DNA from: CAZVIK01 sp964627045 | Lineage (GTDB): Bacteria > Acidobacteriota > Terriglobia > Bryobacterales > Bryobacteraceae | Length of the DNA: 34,594 bases | Assembly (NCBI GenBank): GCA_964627045.1 | Contig: CAZVIK010000014.1 | Coordinates: forward strand, 1-34,594 | Direction: 5' to 3' | Part shown: positions 15,890 to 23,818 of the stretch, piece by piece | Numbering within the stretch: position 1 is the stretch's first letter | Layout of the letters: each line of letters opens with the position of its first letter | The notes under the pieces: generated by a model | Told to the model about the DNA's origin: nothing | Seen by the model: only the letters and a program-made list of their open reading frames with translations | The model's database searches: none | Position numbers and translations under genes: made by a program

Positions 15890-16666
15890 ATGGCGGATGG
15901 AAAGCATGAGACCGTTGCTTTCGGCGTCGAAGAGTCCTCCCATCGCTACCGGCTGACGGCGGCGCGGTACGTCTCGATGGCGGAGTTCCTCCGGCGGGAG
16001 CTGGAAGCTCGAACATCTCAAACCCACAGCGGCAGCGAGACGCAGGCGCGCGGCGCGCGGCTCCGGCTTCTGGATGTCGGCTGCGACCAGGGCCGCCTGA
16101 TTCTCTTCTTCCCGCCCGCCGGCGTGGATTTCTTCGGAATCGATGTTAGCCGGTCACGGATGGAAACGGCGCGGCAAAGGGGCTACGCCGCGCTGGTGCG
16201 GCAGGATCTCAACGATAGTCTACCGTTTCGCTCCGGCGCCTTCGACATCGTGGTTTGCAGCCACGTGCTGGAGCATTTCCCAGACCCGGCCGCGATGGTC
16301 GCCGAGGTGGAACGAGTGCTGGCACCGGGCGGCTTCCTGGTCGTCGGCGTGCCCATCACGATGTGGTTCACACGGTTGTTGCGAAAGCACCTGGTTCCGC
16401 TGTTCAATTCGCGAAAACGCGCGGACATCCTGGCGTCGCAGCACGGCCACAGCACGTTCTTCACGATTCCGTCGCTCCGGCGGCTGCTCGTCAACTTCGC
16501 GATTCAGGATATCCGCGGCTTCCGGTTCTTTTCCTCGCGGCACCTGCCCCTGGAAAACTGGCGCTGGTTTTACAGGCTGAACACGGCATGGGGAAGGCTC
16601 TTCCCGCGCCTGACCTCGGAGGTCAACGTGATCGCGCGAAAGGCGCCCGCCGGGCAGCCTATTTAA
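15890..16666 (+). CDS. Class I SAM-dependent methyltransferase
   Basis: A 258-residue protein with a methyltransferase type 11/UbiE-like core: motif I LLDVGCDQG near residue 60, a FFGIDVS acidic strand, FDIVVCSHVLEHFPDP for motif II/III and ERVLAPGGFLVVGVP after it. The C-terminal 70 residues are basic and aromatic, as in methyltransferases found with glycan or lipid genes. No membrane helix is seen. It reads divergently from the SLC13 gene across 233 bases and overlaps the 3' end of the convergent TAXI gene by eight bases. Substrate unknown. The ATG at 15890 lies close to the first methyltransferase-like residues, without a strong ribosome-binding site. Confidence 0.85.
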   Translation: MADGKHETVAFGVEESSHRYRLTAARYVSMAEFLRRELEARTSQTHSGSETQARGARLRLLDVGCDQGRLILFFPPAGVDFFGIDVSRSRMETARQRGYAALVRQDLNDSLPFRSGAFDIVVCSHVLEHFPDPAAMVAEVERVLAPGGFLVVGVPITMWFTRLLRKHLVPLFNSRKRADILASQHGHSTFFTIPSLRRLLVNFAIQDIRGFRFFSSRHLPLENWRWFYRLNTAWGRLFPRLTSEVNVIARKAPAGQPI

Positions 16667-17750
16667 TGAACCCGCGTTCCCGGTAGTACTTCAGCGCACC
16701 AGGATGCAAGGGAATCACCTTGCTCACGGCCACGGTCTCGGGATCGTAATACCAGGGCTCGATCTGCACCTGGAACAACTGGCGCTGCTCGTCGAGCGCC
16801 TTGGCGACGGCGTAAGCGAACTCGTCGGGCGCTTCATCGCGCACGTAGATGAGATGGTTGGGCCGCATCACGGTGGGAATGGGCCGGTCGACGCCGCGAA
16901 ACAGGGCCAGCGGCACCGTGGCGCGTTCGTAACCGGGCACCGCCGCCAGCTTGGCGATGAGCGGTTCCTCGAAATCCAGGAACACGAGGTCGTTCAACTG
17001 GCTGGCTTCGTACCAGGAACGTTGCTCCGGGGTGTTGGCGAGCAGGCCGGTGCCGATGAAGACGTCGGCGGCGGCGCGCTTCTCGCGCGTCACCATGCCG
17101 GGCCCGGTTCCCACCTGCGGCACGATGCCGCCGCCCCTGGCTTTCAGGTCGTCGATCTTGATGCCGTAGTATTCGTGAATGATGTTGTTGCCACCCGCGA
17201 TCCAGGTCGGCTCCTTGCGGTCCTTGACCTGCCGGAGGTTGGTGATCCCCGATTTCTTGCTGGCCGCCGCCAGCATGTATGTCGTCGTACGGATGACGGC
17301 GATGACGCGGTAGTTGCGCCGCGGCTTCTTGTCGGCGGCGTAGGGGCCGGTGCCGTTCCAGGCGTCGATCAGATTGGTTTCGCTGGTGGCGCTGATATCC
17401 GGCACGGCGTCGGGAGGCGGTTCGATCAGGCCGGCATTGGTGAACTCCGCACCCGGCGGCATCACAGGCTTGGTCTTGTCGCCCATCTGCCGGGGCCCGT
17501 AGGTCGACCAGCACACCCAGCAGACGGTGGTGTCGTAGCCGTAGTGCCGCAGCGCATCCGCCGTCACCTTCGCCAGAATGCCCCACGGACACGCTTTGCA
17601 GGCGCCGGCGAACACCGGCTTTTTGGCCGCGATGGTGTCCGACACGACGGGTCCCGCCGCCATGCCGTCTCTCTGCCCCCACCCCGGAGTCAACGTCAAC
17701 GCCGTCAAGAAGACGGCCAGCAACACAAATCCGCAAGATATCGTCCGCAT
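16659..17750 (-). CDS. TAXI family TRAP transporter solute-binding protein
   Basis: A 363-residue exported protein with a Sec signal peptide ending near residue 25. It has the TAXI-type periplasmic binding fold, including the late motif with VPLALFRGVDRPIPTV and the C-terminal LHPGALKYYRERG that marks the family. TAXI proteins bind small organic acids such as glutamate or other carboxylates and deliver them to a DctQM-fused membrane subunit. No such membrane gene lies next to it. Unusual for the family are two CxxC pairs in the N-terminal lobe: Cys51/Cys54 (CKACPWG) and Cys77/Cys80 (CWVCW). They could form disulfides or hold a metal or cofactor. It overlaps the convergent methyltransferase gene by eight bases. 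Confidence 0.85.
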   Translation of the reverse strand: MRTISCGFVLLAVFLTALTLTPGWGQRDGMAAGPVVSDTIAAKKPVFAGACKACPWGILAKVTADALRHYGYDTTVCWVCWSTYGPRQMGDKTKPVMPPGAEFTNAGLIEPPPDAVPDISATSETNLIDAWNGTGPYAADKKPRRNYRVIAVIRTTTYMLAAASKKSGITNLRQVKDRKEPTWIAGGNNIIHEYYGIKIDDLKARGGGIVPQVGTGPGMVTREKRAAADVFIGTGLLANTPEQRSWYEASQLNDLVFLDFEEPLIAKLAAVPGYERATVPLALFRGVDRPIPTVMRPNHLIYVRDEAPDEFAYAVAKALDEQRQLFQVQIEPWYYDPETVAVSKVIPLHPGALKYYRERGFIK

Positions 17751-17829
17751 GCGCTCCCTCCCGGCGGGATTCTATCACGGAATCCGGCCATCTCACTCGC
17801 TCGAGCGCAGAAATTGCGGCCGGGTCTGG

Positions 17830-17859
17830 TTGACGATCCTGGATGGCGCTGGCTACAGT
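17830..17859 (+). promoter_or_regulatory. Probable promoter of the M23 peptidase gene (leaderless)
   Basis: TTGACG (17830-17835) and TACAGT (17854-17859) are 18 bases apart. Transcription would start near 17866-17867, right at the ATG at 17867, so the message would be leaderless. The promoter also covers the alternative ATG at 17843, which argues against that start. Confidence 0.5.
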
Positions 17860-17866
17860 GGACAAA

Positions 17867-19153
17867 ATGGCCTGGATATCGCGTGCCATGTTCGGGATCG
17901 TAGCCGGCGGGCTGGCAGCCCTGATCGTGTTCGGCAGTCCCGTCTGGCGCATGCCGCCGCGCGCGTTGCCTCCAACCGGCGAGGCCGCGCTTCCGCCTCC
18001 GGCGCCGCCGCGGATTCCCGAACGCCATCCCATCCGGCGCGGAGACACGCTGGAGGATCTGTTGCAGCGGGCCGGTCTGGAAGCGCCGCTCAGAATGGAC
18101 ATGATCGCCGCCGTGCGGACCGCTTTCGACGTCCGGAAGTTCCGCGCCGGGGCGAACGTGGTGCTCACGCGCTCGGATGCCGGCAGCGTGGAAGGCCTCG
18201 AGTACCAGATCGACCCCGACCGGAACCTTCAGGTGGAGCGCGCGGGCGAGACGTTCCAAGCCGCCATCGTTGAGGTTCCGGGGACGATTCGCGCGACGCC
18301 GGTATGCGGAACGCTCCACGGGTCCTTGTTCGAGAGCATCGAGCGGGCGGGCGAGCGCCCCGAGTTGACGCTGCGCATCGCCGACATCTTCGGATGGCAG
18401 TTGGACTTCTACACCGATCCGCGCGAGGGCGATCAGTTCTGCGTCGTGGTCGAAAAGAAGGAGTACGCCAACGGGCAGCCCGCGACCTACCAGCGGATCC
18501 TGGCCGCCACCTACACGAATGCCGGCACGCTTTACGACGCGTACCTGTTCGCCGGAGAGGACGGCGCGCCGTCGTACTATTCCCGCGACGGCCGGTCGCT
18601 GCGCTCGGCCTTTCTGCGCTCGCCGATGAAATTCGAAGCAAGAGTCAGCTCCCACTTCTCCCGCGCGCGCCGCCACCCGGTGCTTAAGATCGTCCGGCCT
18701 CACCTGGGGACCGACTACGCCGCGCCGGCGGGTACGCCCGTGCAGGCCATTGGCGCCGGAACGGTCATCTTCGCCGCACGCTCCGGGGATTCCGGGAACA
18801 TGGTCACGCTGCGGCACACCAACGGTTACGAGACGCAGTACCTGCACCTCTCCCGCATCCTGGTGCGAAGCGGCCAACGGGTAGAGCAGGGCCAGCAGAT
18901 CGGCCTGGTGGGCGCGACCGGCCTGGCCACGGGGCCACACCTGGACTTCCGCATCCGCCGCAACGGCGGCTATGTGAATTTTGAACGCCTGCGGTTGCCG
19001 CCCGCCGCCAGCCTGACGGCGCAGCAAATGCCCGCGTTCCGCACCGAATGCGACCGGCTCCAGGCTCTGATCGAGACGGCCCCCCGCGACACCATGCTGG
19101 CCGAAGCCGCCGGGGCCGCCAGCGGCGGGACTGAAGAGCGGGGCGGACAGTAG
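17867..19153 (+). CDS. M23 family peptidoglycan metalloendopeptidase
   Basis: A 428-residue membrane-anchored or exported protein: an N-terminal hydrophobic segment (residues 5-25), a proline-rich linker, a LysM-like/OapA-type segment around 50-100 (IRRGDTLEDLLQRAG), a middle domain, then the LytM/M23 catalytic domain. Zinc and catalytic residues are His279 and Asp283 (HLGTD), His327 and His358 (GPHLDF). The layout matches MepM/Csd3-type DD-endopeptidases that cut peptidoglycan cross-links in the periplasm during cell-wall growth. The start at 17867 is preferred over 17843 because the promoter overlaps the latter; eight residues are at stake. The C-terminal tail after 390 is low complexity. 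The next gene is convergent. Confidence 0.9.
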   Translation: MAWISRAMFGIVAGGLAALIVFGSPVWRMPPRALPPTGEAALPPPAPPRIPERHPIRRGDTLEDLLQRAGLEAPLRMDMIAAVRTAFDVRKFRAGANVVLTRSDAGSVEGLEYQIDPDRNLQVERAGETFQAAIVEVPGTIRATPVCGTLHGSLFESIERAGERPELTLRIADIFGWQLDFYTDPREGDQFCVVVEKKEYANGQPATYQRILAATYTNAGTLYDAYLFAGEDGAPSYYSRDGRSLRSAFLRSPMKFEARVSSHFSRARRHPVLKIVRPHLGTDYAAPAGTPVQAIGAGTVIFAARSGDSGNMVTLRHTNGYETQYLHLSRILVRSGQRVEQGQQIGLVGATGLATGPHLDFRIRRNGGYVNFERLRLPPAASLTAQQMPAFRTECDRLQALIETAPRDTMLAEAAGAASGGTEERGGQ

Positions 19154-19202
19154 ACACGTTCCTCCGGACAGCGGCCGCGCGGCAGGGTGCGCACCCGCCG
19201 GC

Positions 19203-20636
19203 TCAGTCGATCGCCGCCAGCACGTCGGCCGAGAACTTTTCGATCCGGAAACCTCTTCCGGAATCGAAGCCGCGCCGCACGATCACCGTCTTGTGCGACG
19301 GAACGATCATCGCCCACTGGCCCTGCCCGCCGCTCGGCGAGTAGGCGTCCGCGGCCAGCCCGTCGATGCCGCCGTAGATCCAGAACTGCGCGCCGTAGCG
19401 CGCGCCGTCGGCCGGCTGCACCGGGCCCGGCGTCGAAACGAACCTGGCCCATCCTTCCGGCAGCACCCGCTCGCCGTTCCACACCCCATCGTTCAGGTAG
19501 AGCAGCCCAAAGCGGGCGAAATCGCGCGCGGAAGAGTAGGTTTGGCCGGACATCAGGAAGTCGCCGTTCCAGTCGCTGGCGGGCGTGGTGCGCGTCATGC
19601 CGATCTTCCAGAAGAACTGCTGGAAGGGCATGGCCCAGAAGGTCTGGTCGTTTTTCACGGCTTCGCGGACGGCCCGCATCAGCAGCATGGTGTCGGGCGG
19701 ATTGTAGAGGAAACGAGTGCCCGGCACGGTGTCGAGCATGTTGGTCACCGCGCGGTCCTCGACCGTGGCCCCGCCGGCGTAGATGTCAGATTGCGGGCTG
19801 CCGCCGCCTTCCCCGTACAGGCCGCTCGACATGTGAAGCAGGTGGCGCACGGTGATGGCGCCGCGCGGATCGCCGGGCTTGCGCCACTCCTCCAGGGCGG
19901 GTGCACGGTCCAGGTCGAGGCCGTACCTCCACTTCGCGATGCCCACCAACGACGAGGCGAAGCTTTTGGCCGCCGAATGCGTCTGCGCCGCCTGGTGCAT
20001 GTCGAAGCCCATGGCGTAGCGCTCGGCGACGATCTTGCCGTCTTTGACGACGAGGATGCCCCAGGTGCGCCCGCCGTAGGTATTTCCGTCGAAGCCCGCC
20101 TCGACCACCGCGTCGAGCGCCTTCTGCTTCGCCTCCGGCAGCCGGCCGAGCGCGTTCCGGTCGCCCATGGGCCAGTCCTTCGCATCGAAGTTGGGCCGCA
20201 CCACGCCGGCGGCCACCTGGGGAACGTGCCGCAGCGCCTCTTCGGTCGCGCCGATTGGCAACTGGACGCAGCCCAGCACGGGACGCCACGCCACGATGCG
20301 CGGCGGCATCAGGTCGGAGTACTTGATCGAGACGATCTTGCGGCTGCGGTCGACGTCGGTCTTCATGGACTCGGTGCCGCCGAGCCCGCCGTTGTCGGCG
20401 TTGATCTGCTCGATGGTCCGCCCGCCGTCCCACAGGCCGCTGCACAGCGCCACCGCGCGCGTGGCCGCCTGGGATGCCGCCAGCCGGCGCGGAGTAGGAG
20501 TGCCGCCCGGAGCGAAGGTGGCCGGACCGGCGGCCGGGGCTGCGGCGCGCGGTTGTCCCTGTTGGGCGTGGGCGACGGCGCCGGCACACAGCGCGATCGC
20601 GAGACAAATCAAGGATGCTTGTGAGGTTCTGTCCAT
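19203..20636 (-). CDS. Class C beta-lactamase-related serine hydrolase
   Basis: A 477-residue exported protein with a signal peptide (core CLAIALCAGAVA) followed by an alanine/proline-rich linker. The beta-lactamase/DD-peptidase-type domain has the nucleophile motif SAAK at Ser221-Lys224 and MSSGLYGEGGG, TYSSARDFARFG and SPSGGQGQW further on, typical of the 6-aminohexanoate-dimer hydrolase/EstB subgroup. Such enzymes hydrolyse amides or esters; antibiotic resistance should not be assumed. The start at 20636 is chosen for the signal peptide; the frame is open further upstream but has no such feature there. It follows arsC by 71 bases on the same strand, yet nothing suggests a role in arsenic resistance. 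Confidence 0.88.
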   Translation of the reverse strand: MDRTSQASLICLAIALCAGAVAHAQQGQPRAAAPAAGPATFAPGGTPTPRRLAASQAATRAVALCSGLWDGGRTIEQINADNGGLGGTESMKTDVDRSRKIVSIKYSDLMPPRIVAWRPVLGCVQLPIGATEEALRHVPQVAAGVVRPNFDAKDWPMGDRNALGRLPEAKQKALDAVVEAGFDGNTYGGRTWGILVVKDGKIVAERYAMGFDMHQAAQTHSAAKSFASSLVGIAKWRYGLDLDRAPALEEWRKPGDPRGAITVRHLLHMSSGLYGEGGGSPQSDIYAGGATVEDRAVTNMLDTVPGTRFLYNPPDTMLLMRAVREAVKNDQTFWAMPFQQFFWKIGMTRTTPASDWNGDFLMSGQTYSSARDFARFGLLYLNDGVWNGERVLPEGWARFVSTPGPVQPADGARYGAQFWIYGGIDGLAADAYSPSGGQGQWAMIVPSHKTVIVRRGFDSGRGFRIEKFSADVLAAID

Positions 20637-20707
20637 GGGCGTATCCAGGTCCGCTTCAGAACGTCGCACAGACGCGGCGTCCGGCGCAATCCCACCGCCC
20701 CGCCGCC

Positions 20708-21118
20708 TCACCGTGTGGGCGGGAACGATGAGAGATACTCGCCCAGTTGGTCGCGTACGCGCCGGAACGCGGCCAGCCTCTCGGCTTCCCCGCCCTGCGC
20801 CGCCGCGGGATCCTCGAAACTCCGGTGCAACCGCACGGTTCCGGCGGGAAACACCGGGCAGACTTCGTTTGCGTGATCGCACACCGTAAGCACGTAGTCG
20901 AAGCGCTCCCCGGCGAACTCATCGACGTGTTTCGAGCGGTGCCCGCCGATGTCGATGCCGATCTCCCGCATCGCGGCAATGGCTTCAGGGCGAACCACGG
21001 TTGGCTGTGTGCCCGCCGAGTGCACCTCGAAGCGTTCACCGGCCAGATGCCGCAGCAGGCCTTCGGCCATCTGGCTCCGCGCCGAATTACCCGTGCACAG
21101 GATCAACACTCGCTGCAT
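20708..21118 (-). CDS. arsC: Arsenate reductase ArsC (LMW-phosphatase type)
   Basis: A 136-residue cytoplasmic enzyme that reduces arsenate to arsenite. The nucleophile loop CTGNSAR (Cys8 to Arg14) and the two relay cysteines Cys80 and Cys87 (VCDHANEVC) match the thioredoxin-coupled ArsC of Gram-positive type; the general acid is probably Asp103 in FEDPA. The start at 21118 follows AGGAGGGG and puts the first 32 bases of the gene inside the end of acr3, so the two are translationally coupled. It is the last gene of the arsR-arsM-acr3-arsC operon and produces the arsenite that ArsM methylates and Acr3 exports. Confidence 0.95.
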   Translation of the reverse strand: MQRVLILCTGNSARSQMAEGLLRHLAGERFEVHSAGTQPTVVRPEAIAAMREIGIDIGGHRSKHVDEFAGERFDYVLTVCDHANEVCPVFPAGTVRLHRSFEDPAAAQGGEAERLAAFRRVRDQLGEYLSSFPPTR

Positions 21119-22175
21119 CGGTCCCCTCCTCACTCTTCCACCGCCAGCGCCGCTGGAACCAGAGCGCCACATTCACCAGGCCGATCAGCACCGGCACCTC
21201 GACCAACGGTCCGATCACCGCGGCGAACGCCGCGCCCGACCCGATCCCGAACACCGCCACCGCCACGGCGATGGCCAGCTCGAAGTTGTTGCTCGCGGCG
21301 GTGAACGCCAGCGTCGTTGTCTTCGAGTAGTCCGCGCCGAGTTTGTGTCCCATCCAGAACGAGACCAGAAACATCACGACGAAGTAGATGAGCAGCGGCA
21401 CGGCGATGCGCAGCACGTCTAGCGGCAGCCGGACAATGTACTCGCCCTTGAGCGAGAACATGACGACGATCGTGAACAGCAGCGCGATGAGCGTAAGCGG
21501 GCTGATACGCGGGATAAAGCGCTTCTCGTACCATTCACGGCCGCGAAGCCGCAGCAGGCCGAACCGTGTGGCGATGCCGGCCAGGAACGGGATGCCCAGG
21601 TAGATGAACACGCTGCGCGCGATCTCCGCCACGGAAACGTCCACCACCATCCCCTTCAACCCGAACCACGCCGGAAGCACGGTCACGAACACCCAGGCGT
21701 ACACCGAGTAGAGCAGCACCTGAAAGACGGAGTTCAACGCCACCAGCCCCGCCGCGTACTCGGTATTCCCCTTGGCCAGTTCGTTCCACACGATCACCAT
21801 CGCGATGCAGCGCGCCAGGCCGATCATGATGAGACCGGCCATATACTCCGGATACCCGCGCAGAAATACAATCGCGAGCGCGAACATGAGCGCCGGCCCG
21901 ATGAACCAGTTCTGCACCAGAGACAACGCCAAGACCTTCCGGTTGCGGAAGACCGCGCCCATTTCTTCGTACCGGACCTTGGCGAGCGGCGGATACATCA
22001 TCAGGATGAGCCCCACGGCGATGGGGATCGACGTCGTGCCCACCTGAAAATCCGTGATCACTCGCAGCAGGCCCGGAAACGCATAGCCACCGGCGACCCC
22101 GGCGGCCATCGCCGCGAAGATCCACAGCGTGAGGTACCTGTCCAAAAAAGATAGCTTCCGGCCAACGTGGTCCAT
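21087..22175 (-). CDS. acr3: ACR3 family arsenite efflux transporter
   Basis: A 362-residue membrane protein with ten hydrophobic segments. Family hallmarks include PIAVGLILMMYPPLAKV, the essential cysteine in GLARCIAMVIVWN and the conserved FTAASNNFELAIAVAVA toward the end. It exports arsenite across the inner membrane using the proton gradient. It lies 12 bases after arsM and overlaps arsC by 32 bases, which is consistent with a single transcript. The residue pattern fits the bacterial Acr3(1)/Acr3(2) types; I do not separate them. All helices and key residues look intact. Confidence 0.95.
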   Translation of the reverse strand: MDHVGRKLSFLDRYLTLWIFAAMAAGVAGGYAFPGLLRVITDFQVGTTSIPIAVGLILMMYPPLAKVRYEEMGAVFRNRKVLALSLVQNWFIGPALMFALAIVFLRGYPEYMAGLIMIGLARCIAMVIVWNELAKGNTEYAAGLVALNSVFQVLLYSVYAWVFVTVLPAWFGLKGMVVDVSVAEIARSVFIYLGIPFLAGIATRFGLLRLRGREWYEKRFIPRISPLTLIALLFTIVVMFSLKGEYIVRLPLDVLRIAVPLLIYFVVMFLVSFWMGHKLGADYSKTTTLAFTAASNNFELAIAVAVAVFGIGSGAAFAAVIGPLVEVPVLIGLVNVALWFQRRWRWKSEEGTDAASVDPVHG

Positions 22176-22187
22176 TTGTCCGTGCTC

Positions 22188-22763
22188 CTACACCGGCTTG
22201 TTCGCGCGCACAAAGGCGCTCATGAACTTCCCATCCACCAGCGGGCCGATCGCCGCCAGGTCGATGCCCTTGTCGGTCAGGAAAGAGAGAGCGTCTTCAG
22301 TACGGTAGACCCGCGTCGGCTCGACGCCGATGTTCACAAACCCCGCGGCGGCGAGCTTTCCGCGGTATTCCTCCTCGTCTAGCGCGCCGGCCACGCAGCC
22401 CACCCACAACAGCACGTTTTTTCGGATCTCCTCGGGGATCTCCCCGCGCGTGACGACGTCGGAGACCGCGAAACGCCCACCGGGGCGCAATACTCGGAAC
22501 GCCTCGCGCAGCACCCGGTCCTTGTCGGCGGAGAGATTGATCACGCAATTCGAGATGATGACGTCCACCGAATCATCGGGCAGCGGGATGTTCTCGATCT
22601 CACCTTTCAAGAACTCGACGTTCGCGACGCCGGCCTTTCGTTGATTGTCGCGCGCCAGGGCGAGCATCTCGTCGGTCATGTCCAGGCCATACGCCTTGCC
22701 GCCGGGGGCCACCCTCTTGGCCGAGAGCAACACGTCGATGCCGCCACCGCTTCCCAGATCCAG
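22188..22763 (-). CDS. arsM: Arsenite methyltransferase ArsM, C-terminal fragment (gap-interrupted)
   Basis: 191 residues following the assembly gap in the reading direction. They begin with SAM motif I (LDLGSGGGIDVLLSAKRV), continue with GLDMTDEMLALAR and the conserved As-binding cysteine in ISNCVINLS, and end with a C-terminal domain holding another cysteine (WVGCVAGAL). ArsM methylates arsenite to mono-, di- and trimethylarsenicals. The N-terminal part is at 22781-23062 in a different frame; the shift is caused by the N run of arbitrary length, so it is not evidence of a pseudogene. Joining the parts at the shared CTGGA gives a complete protein of expected length. The gene lies 12 bases upstream of acr3. 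Confidence 0.93.
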   Translation of the reverse strand: MDLGSGGGIDVLLSAKRVAPGGKAYGLDMTDEMLALARDNQRKAGVANVEFLKGEIENIPLPDDSVDVIISNCVINLSADKDRVLREAFRVLRPGGRFAVSDVVTRGEIPEEIRKNVLLWVGCVAGALDEEEYRGKLAAAGFVNIGVEPTRVYRTEDALSFLTDKGIDLAAIGPLVDGKFMSAFVRANKPV

Positions 22764-22773
22764 NNNNNNNNNN
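22764..22773. other. Assembly gap (10 N) inside arsM
   Basis: Ten N interrupt arsM. TCCAG occurs just left of the gap (22759-22763) and again at 22815-22819, which on the coding strand are the same CTGGA codons of motif I. The bases between (22774-22814) encode LDPMAGGGTTLI and a stop, where ArsM should continue LDLGSGGG. So that tail of the right contig is probably chimeric and the N count is a placeholder. Confidence 0.95.
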
Positions 22774-22780
22774 GCTTGGC

Positions 22781-23062
22781 CTAAATCAGCGTCGTGCCGC
22801 CGCCGGCCATCGGGTCCAGCACCACCTCCCCCGGCTTTAACTCCGCCAGAGCCGTGGGGTTGCCGCAGCCCAGCGAGGCCAGCACCGCGGCTTCCGGCAA
22901 CTCGTCCTTCTGAAGCTGATCGTAAAGATTCGATGTGATCGGATCGCCGTCCGAACAGCATGACGACGGACTGCTGCCGCAGCACGCGCTTGCCTGGCCC
23001 GAGACCACGCGCAGGGCCGCTTGTCCGTACTTCTCCTTCACGACTTCTCTAACATTGCTCAC
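22781..23062 (-). CDS. arsM: Arsenite methyltransferase ArsM, N-terminal fragment with chimeric end
   Basis: The visible frame encodes 93 residues. The first 80 or so are typical ArsM: MSNVREVVKEKYGQAALRV, a cysteine-rich stretch (ACCGSSPSSCC), SNLYDQLQKDELPEAAVLASLGCGNPTALAELKPGEVVLD. After VLD the sequence switches to PMAGGGTTLI and a stop, a motif reminiscent of DNA or RNA N-methylases and not of ArsM. This last part (22774-22814) is best explained as a misjoined contig end. The cysteines bind As(III). The gene begins 12 bases after the arsR stop, so it is the second gene of the operon. Confidence 0.88.
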   Translation of the reverse strand: MSNVREVVKEKYGQAALRVVSGQASACCGSSPSSCCSDGDPITSNLYDQLQKDELPEAAVLASLGCGNPTALAELKPGEVVLDPMAGGGTTLI

Positions 23063-23074
23063 GACGATAGCCTC

Positions 23075-23419
23075 CTATCTGCAGCAGACGACCTTTTCCG
23101 GCGCGACGGCCTTGTTACGCGTGCAGCACTCGGCGAACAAAAAGCCCAGGAGTTCCTGGAGCGCCTCGGCGTTCGCCGTGTAGCGCAAGAACGTCCCTTC
23201 CCTCCGGACCCGCACCACGTCCTCGTTTTTGAGCTTCTCCAGATGATGCGACAACGTGCTCGCCGCCACATCGAGTTCGGCACCGATCTCACCAGCGACC
23301 AATCCGTCCGGATGGGCCGAGAGCAGCAGCCGCACGATCCGCAGCCTCGGCTCGCTCCCCATCGCCGCCAGCATGTCCGCGTACTGGACCATCTTTTCAG
23401 GCTTGATTCTTTCCGCCAT
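23075..23419 (-). CDS. arsR: ArsR family arsenic-responsive repressor
   Basis: A 114-residue winged-helix repressor. The recognition helix is around 54-69 (STLSHHLEKLKNEDVV), followed by the wing VRREGTFLRYT. The classical ELCVCD cysteine motif of the E. coli-type helix is absent. Instead there are two vicinal pairs at the C-terminus, Cys98-Cys99 (ECCT) and Cys112-Cys113 (VCCR), the last four residues being VCCR's end of chain. C-terminal cysteines are the arsenite site in Acidithiobacillus-type ArsR. The start at 23419 has AGGAGG about nine bases upstream; the frame is open upstream across the promoter and that part is not coding. First gene of the ars operon, downstream of a candidate operator. 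Confidence 0.93.
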   Translation of the reverse strand: MAERIKPEKMVQYADMLAAMGSEPRLRIVRLLLSAHPDGLVAGEIGAELDVAASTLSHHLEKLKNEDVVRVRREGTFLRYTANAEALQELLGFLFAECCTRNKAVAPEKVVCCR

Positions 23420-23442
23420 GGCCGGGGCCTCCTGCCGCCTCC

Positions 23443-23479
23443 ATATTTCCATGCTTATAGAAATATCGTATAAAGTCAA
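23443..23479 (-). promoter_or_regulatory. ars operon promoter and candidate ArsR operator
   Basis: A perfect inverted repeat, ATATTTC (23443-23449) and GAAATAT (23460-23466) spaced by ten bases, lies 24 bases upstream of arsR. On the minus strand TATAAG (23459-23454) falls between the arms, and TTGACT (23479-23474) is upstream, but the spacer is only 14 bases. A repressor bound at the repeat would block the -10 box. Site assignment is by position and symmetry. Confidence 0.55.
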
Positions 23480-23607
23480 GCGCCAAAACCGGGTTCGCTG
23501 TGCCTTTTTACGGAAACGGGAAGACCTGCGGCGCAAATTACCGTGACGCCGTACGCCAGACCGGCCGGCAACGCGAGGTGGTTCGCTGGGAAAGTACGGG
23601 AGGGAAA

Positions 23608-23684
<77 letters not shown>

Positions 23685-23770
23685 GCGTTCACGTGCGGTT
23701 TCCAGACCATGGTAGCATGGCGGACCCGTTTCTGTCGCGCCGCAGGCGGTGTTGGCGCCGCGAAAAGAAA

Positions 23771-23818
23771 ACCGCACCGGTAGGTGGAAGGCCGTGTGCT
23801 TCTACCTGCCGGTGCGGT
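23771..23818 (-). terminator. Strong 20-bp hairpin with T-rich end on the minus strand
   Basis: Arms 23771-23790 and 23799-23818 pair over 20 positions around the loop GCCGTGTG (plus-strand reading). Eighteen are Watson-Crick; the other two are G-U pairs in plus-strand RNA and A-C mismatches in minus-strand RNA. On the minus strand the stem is followed by TTTTCTTTTCG, as in an intrinsic terminator. Orientation is therefore uncertain: the tail favours minus, the wobbles favour plus. Confidence 0.5.

Noticed and set aside
19293..20624. 443-residue plus-strand frame over the serine hydrolase gene
   Set aside because: Antisense shadow; the minus strand has signal peptide and SxxK motif.
22188..23062. 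arsM as a frameshifted pseudogene
   Set aside because: The frame change is at an N run of arbitrary length; both halves are intact and merge at CTGGA.
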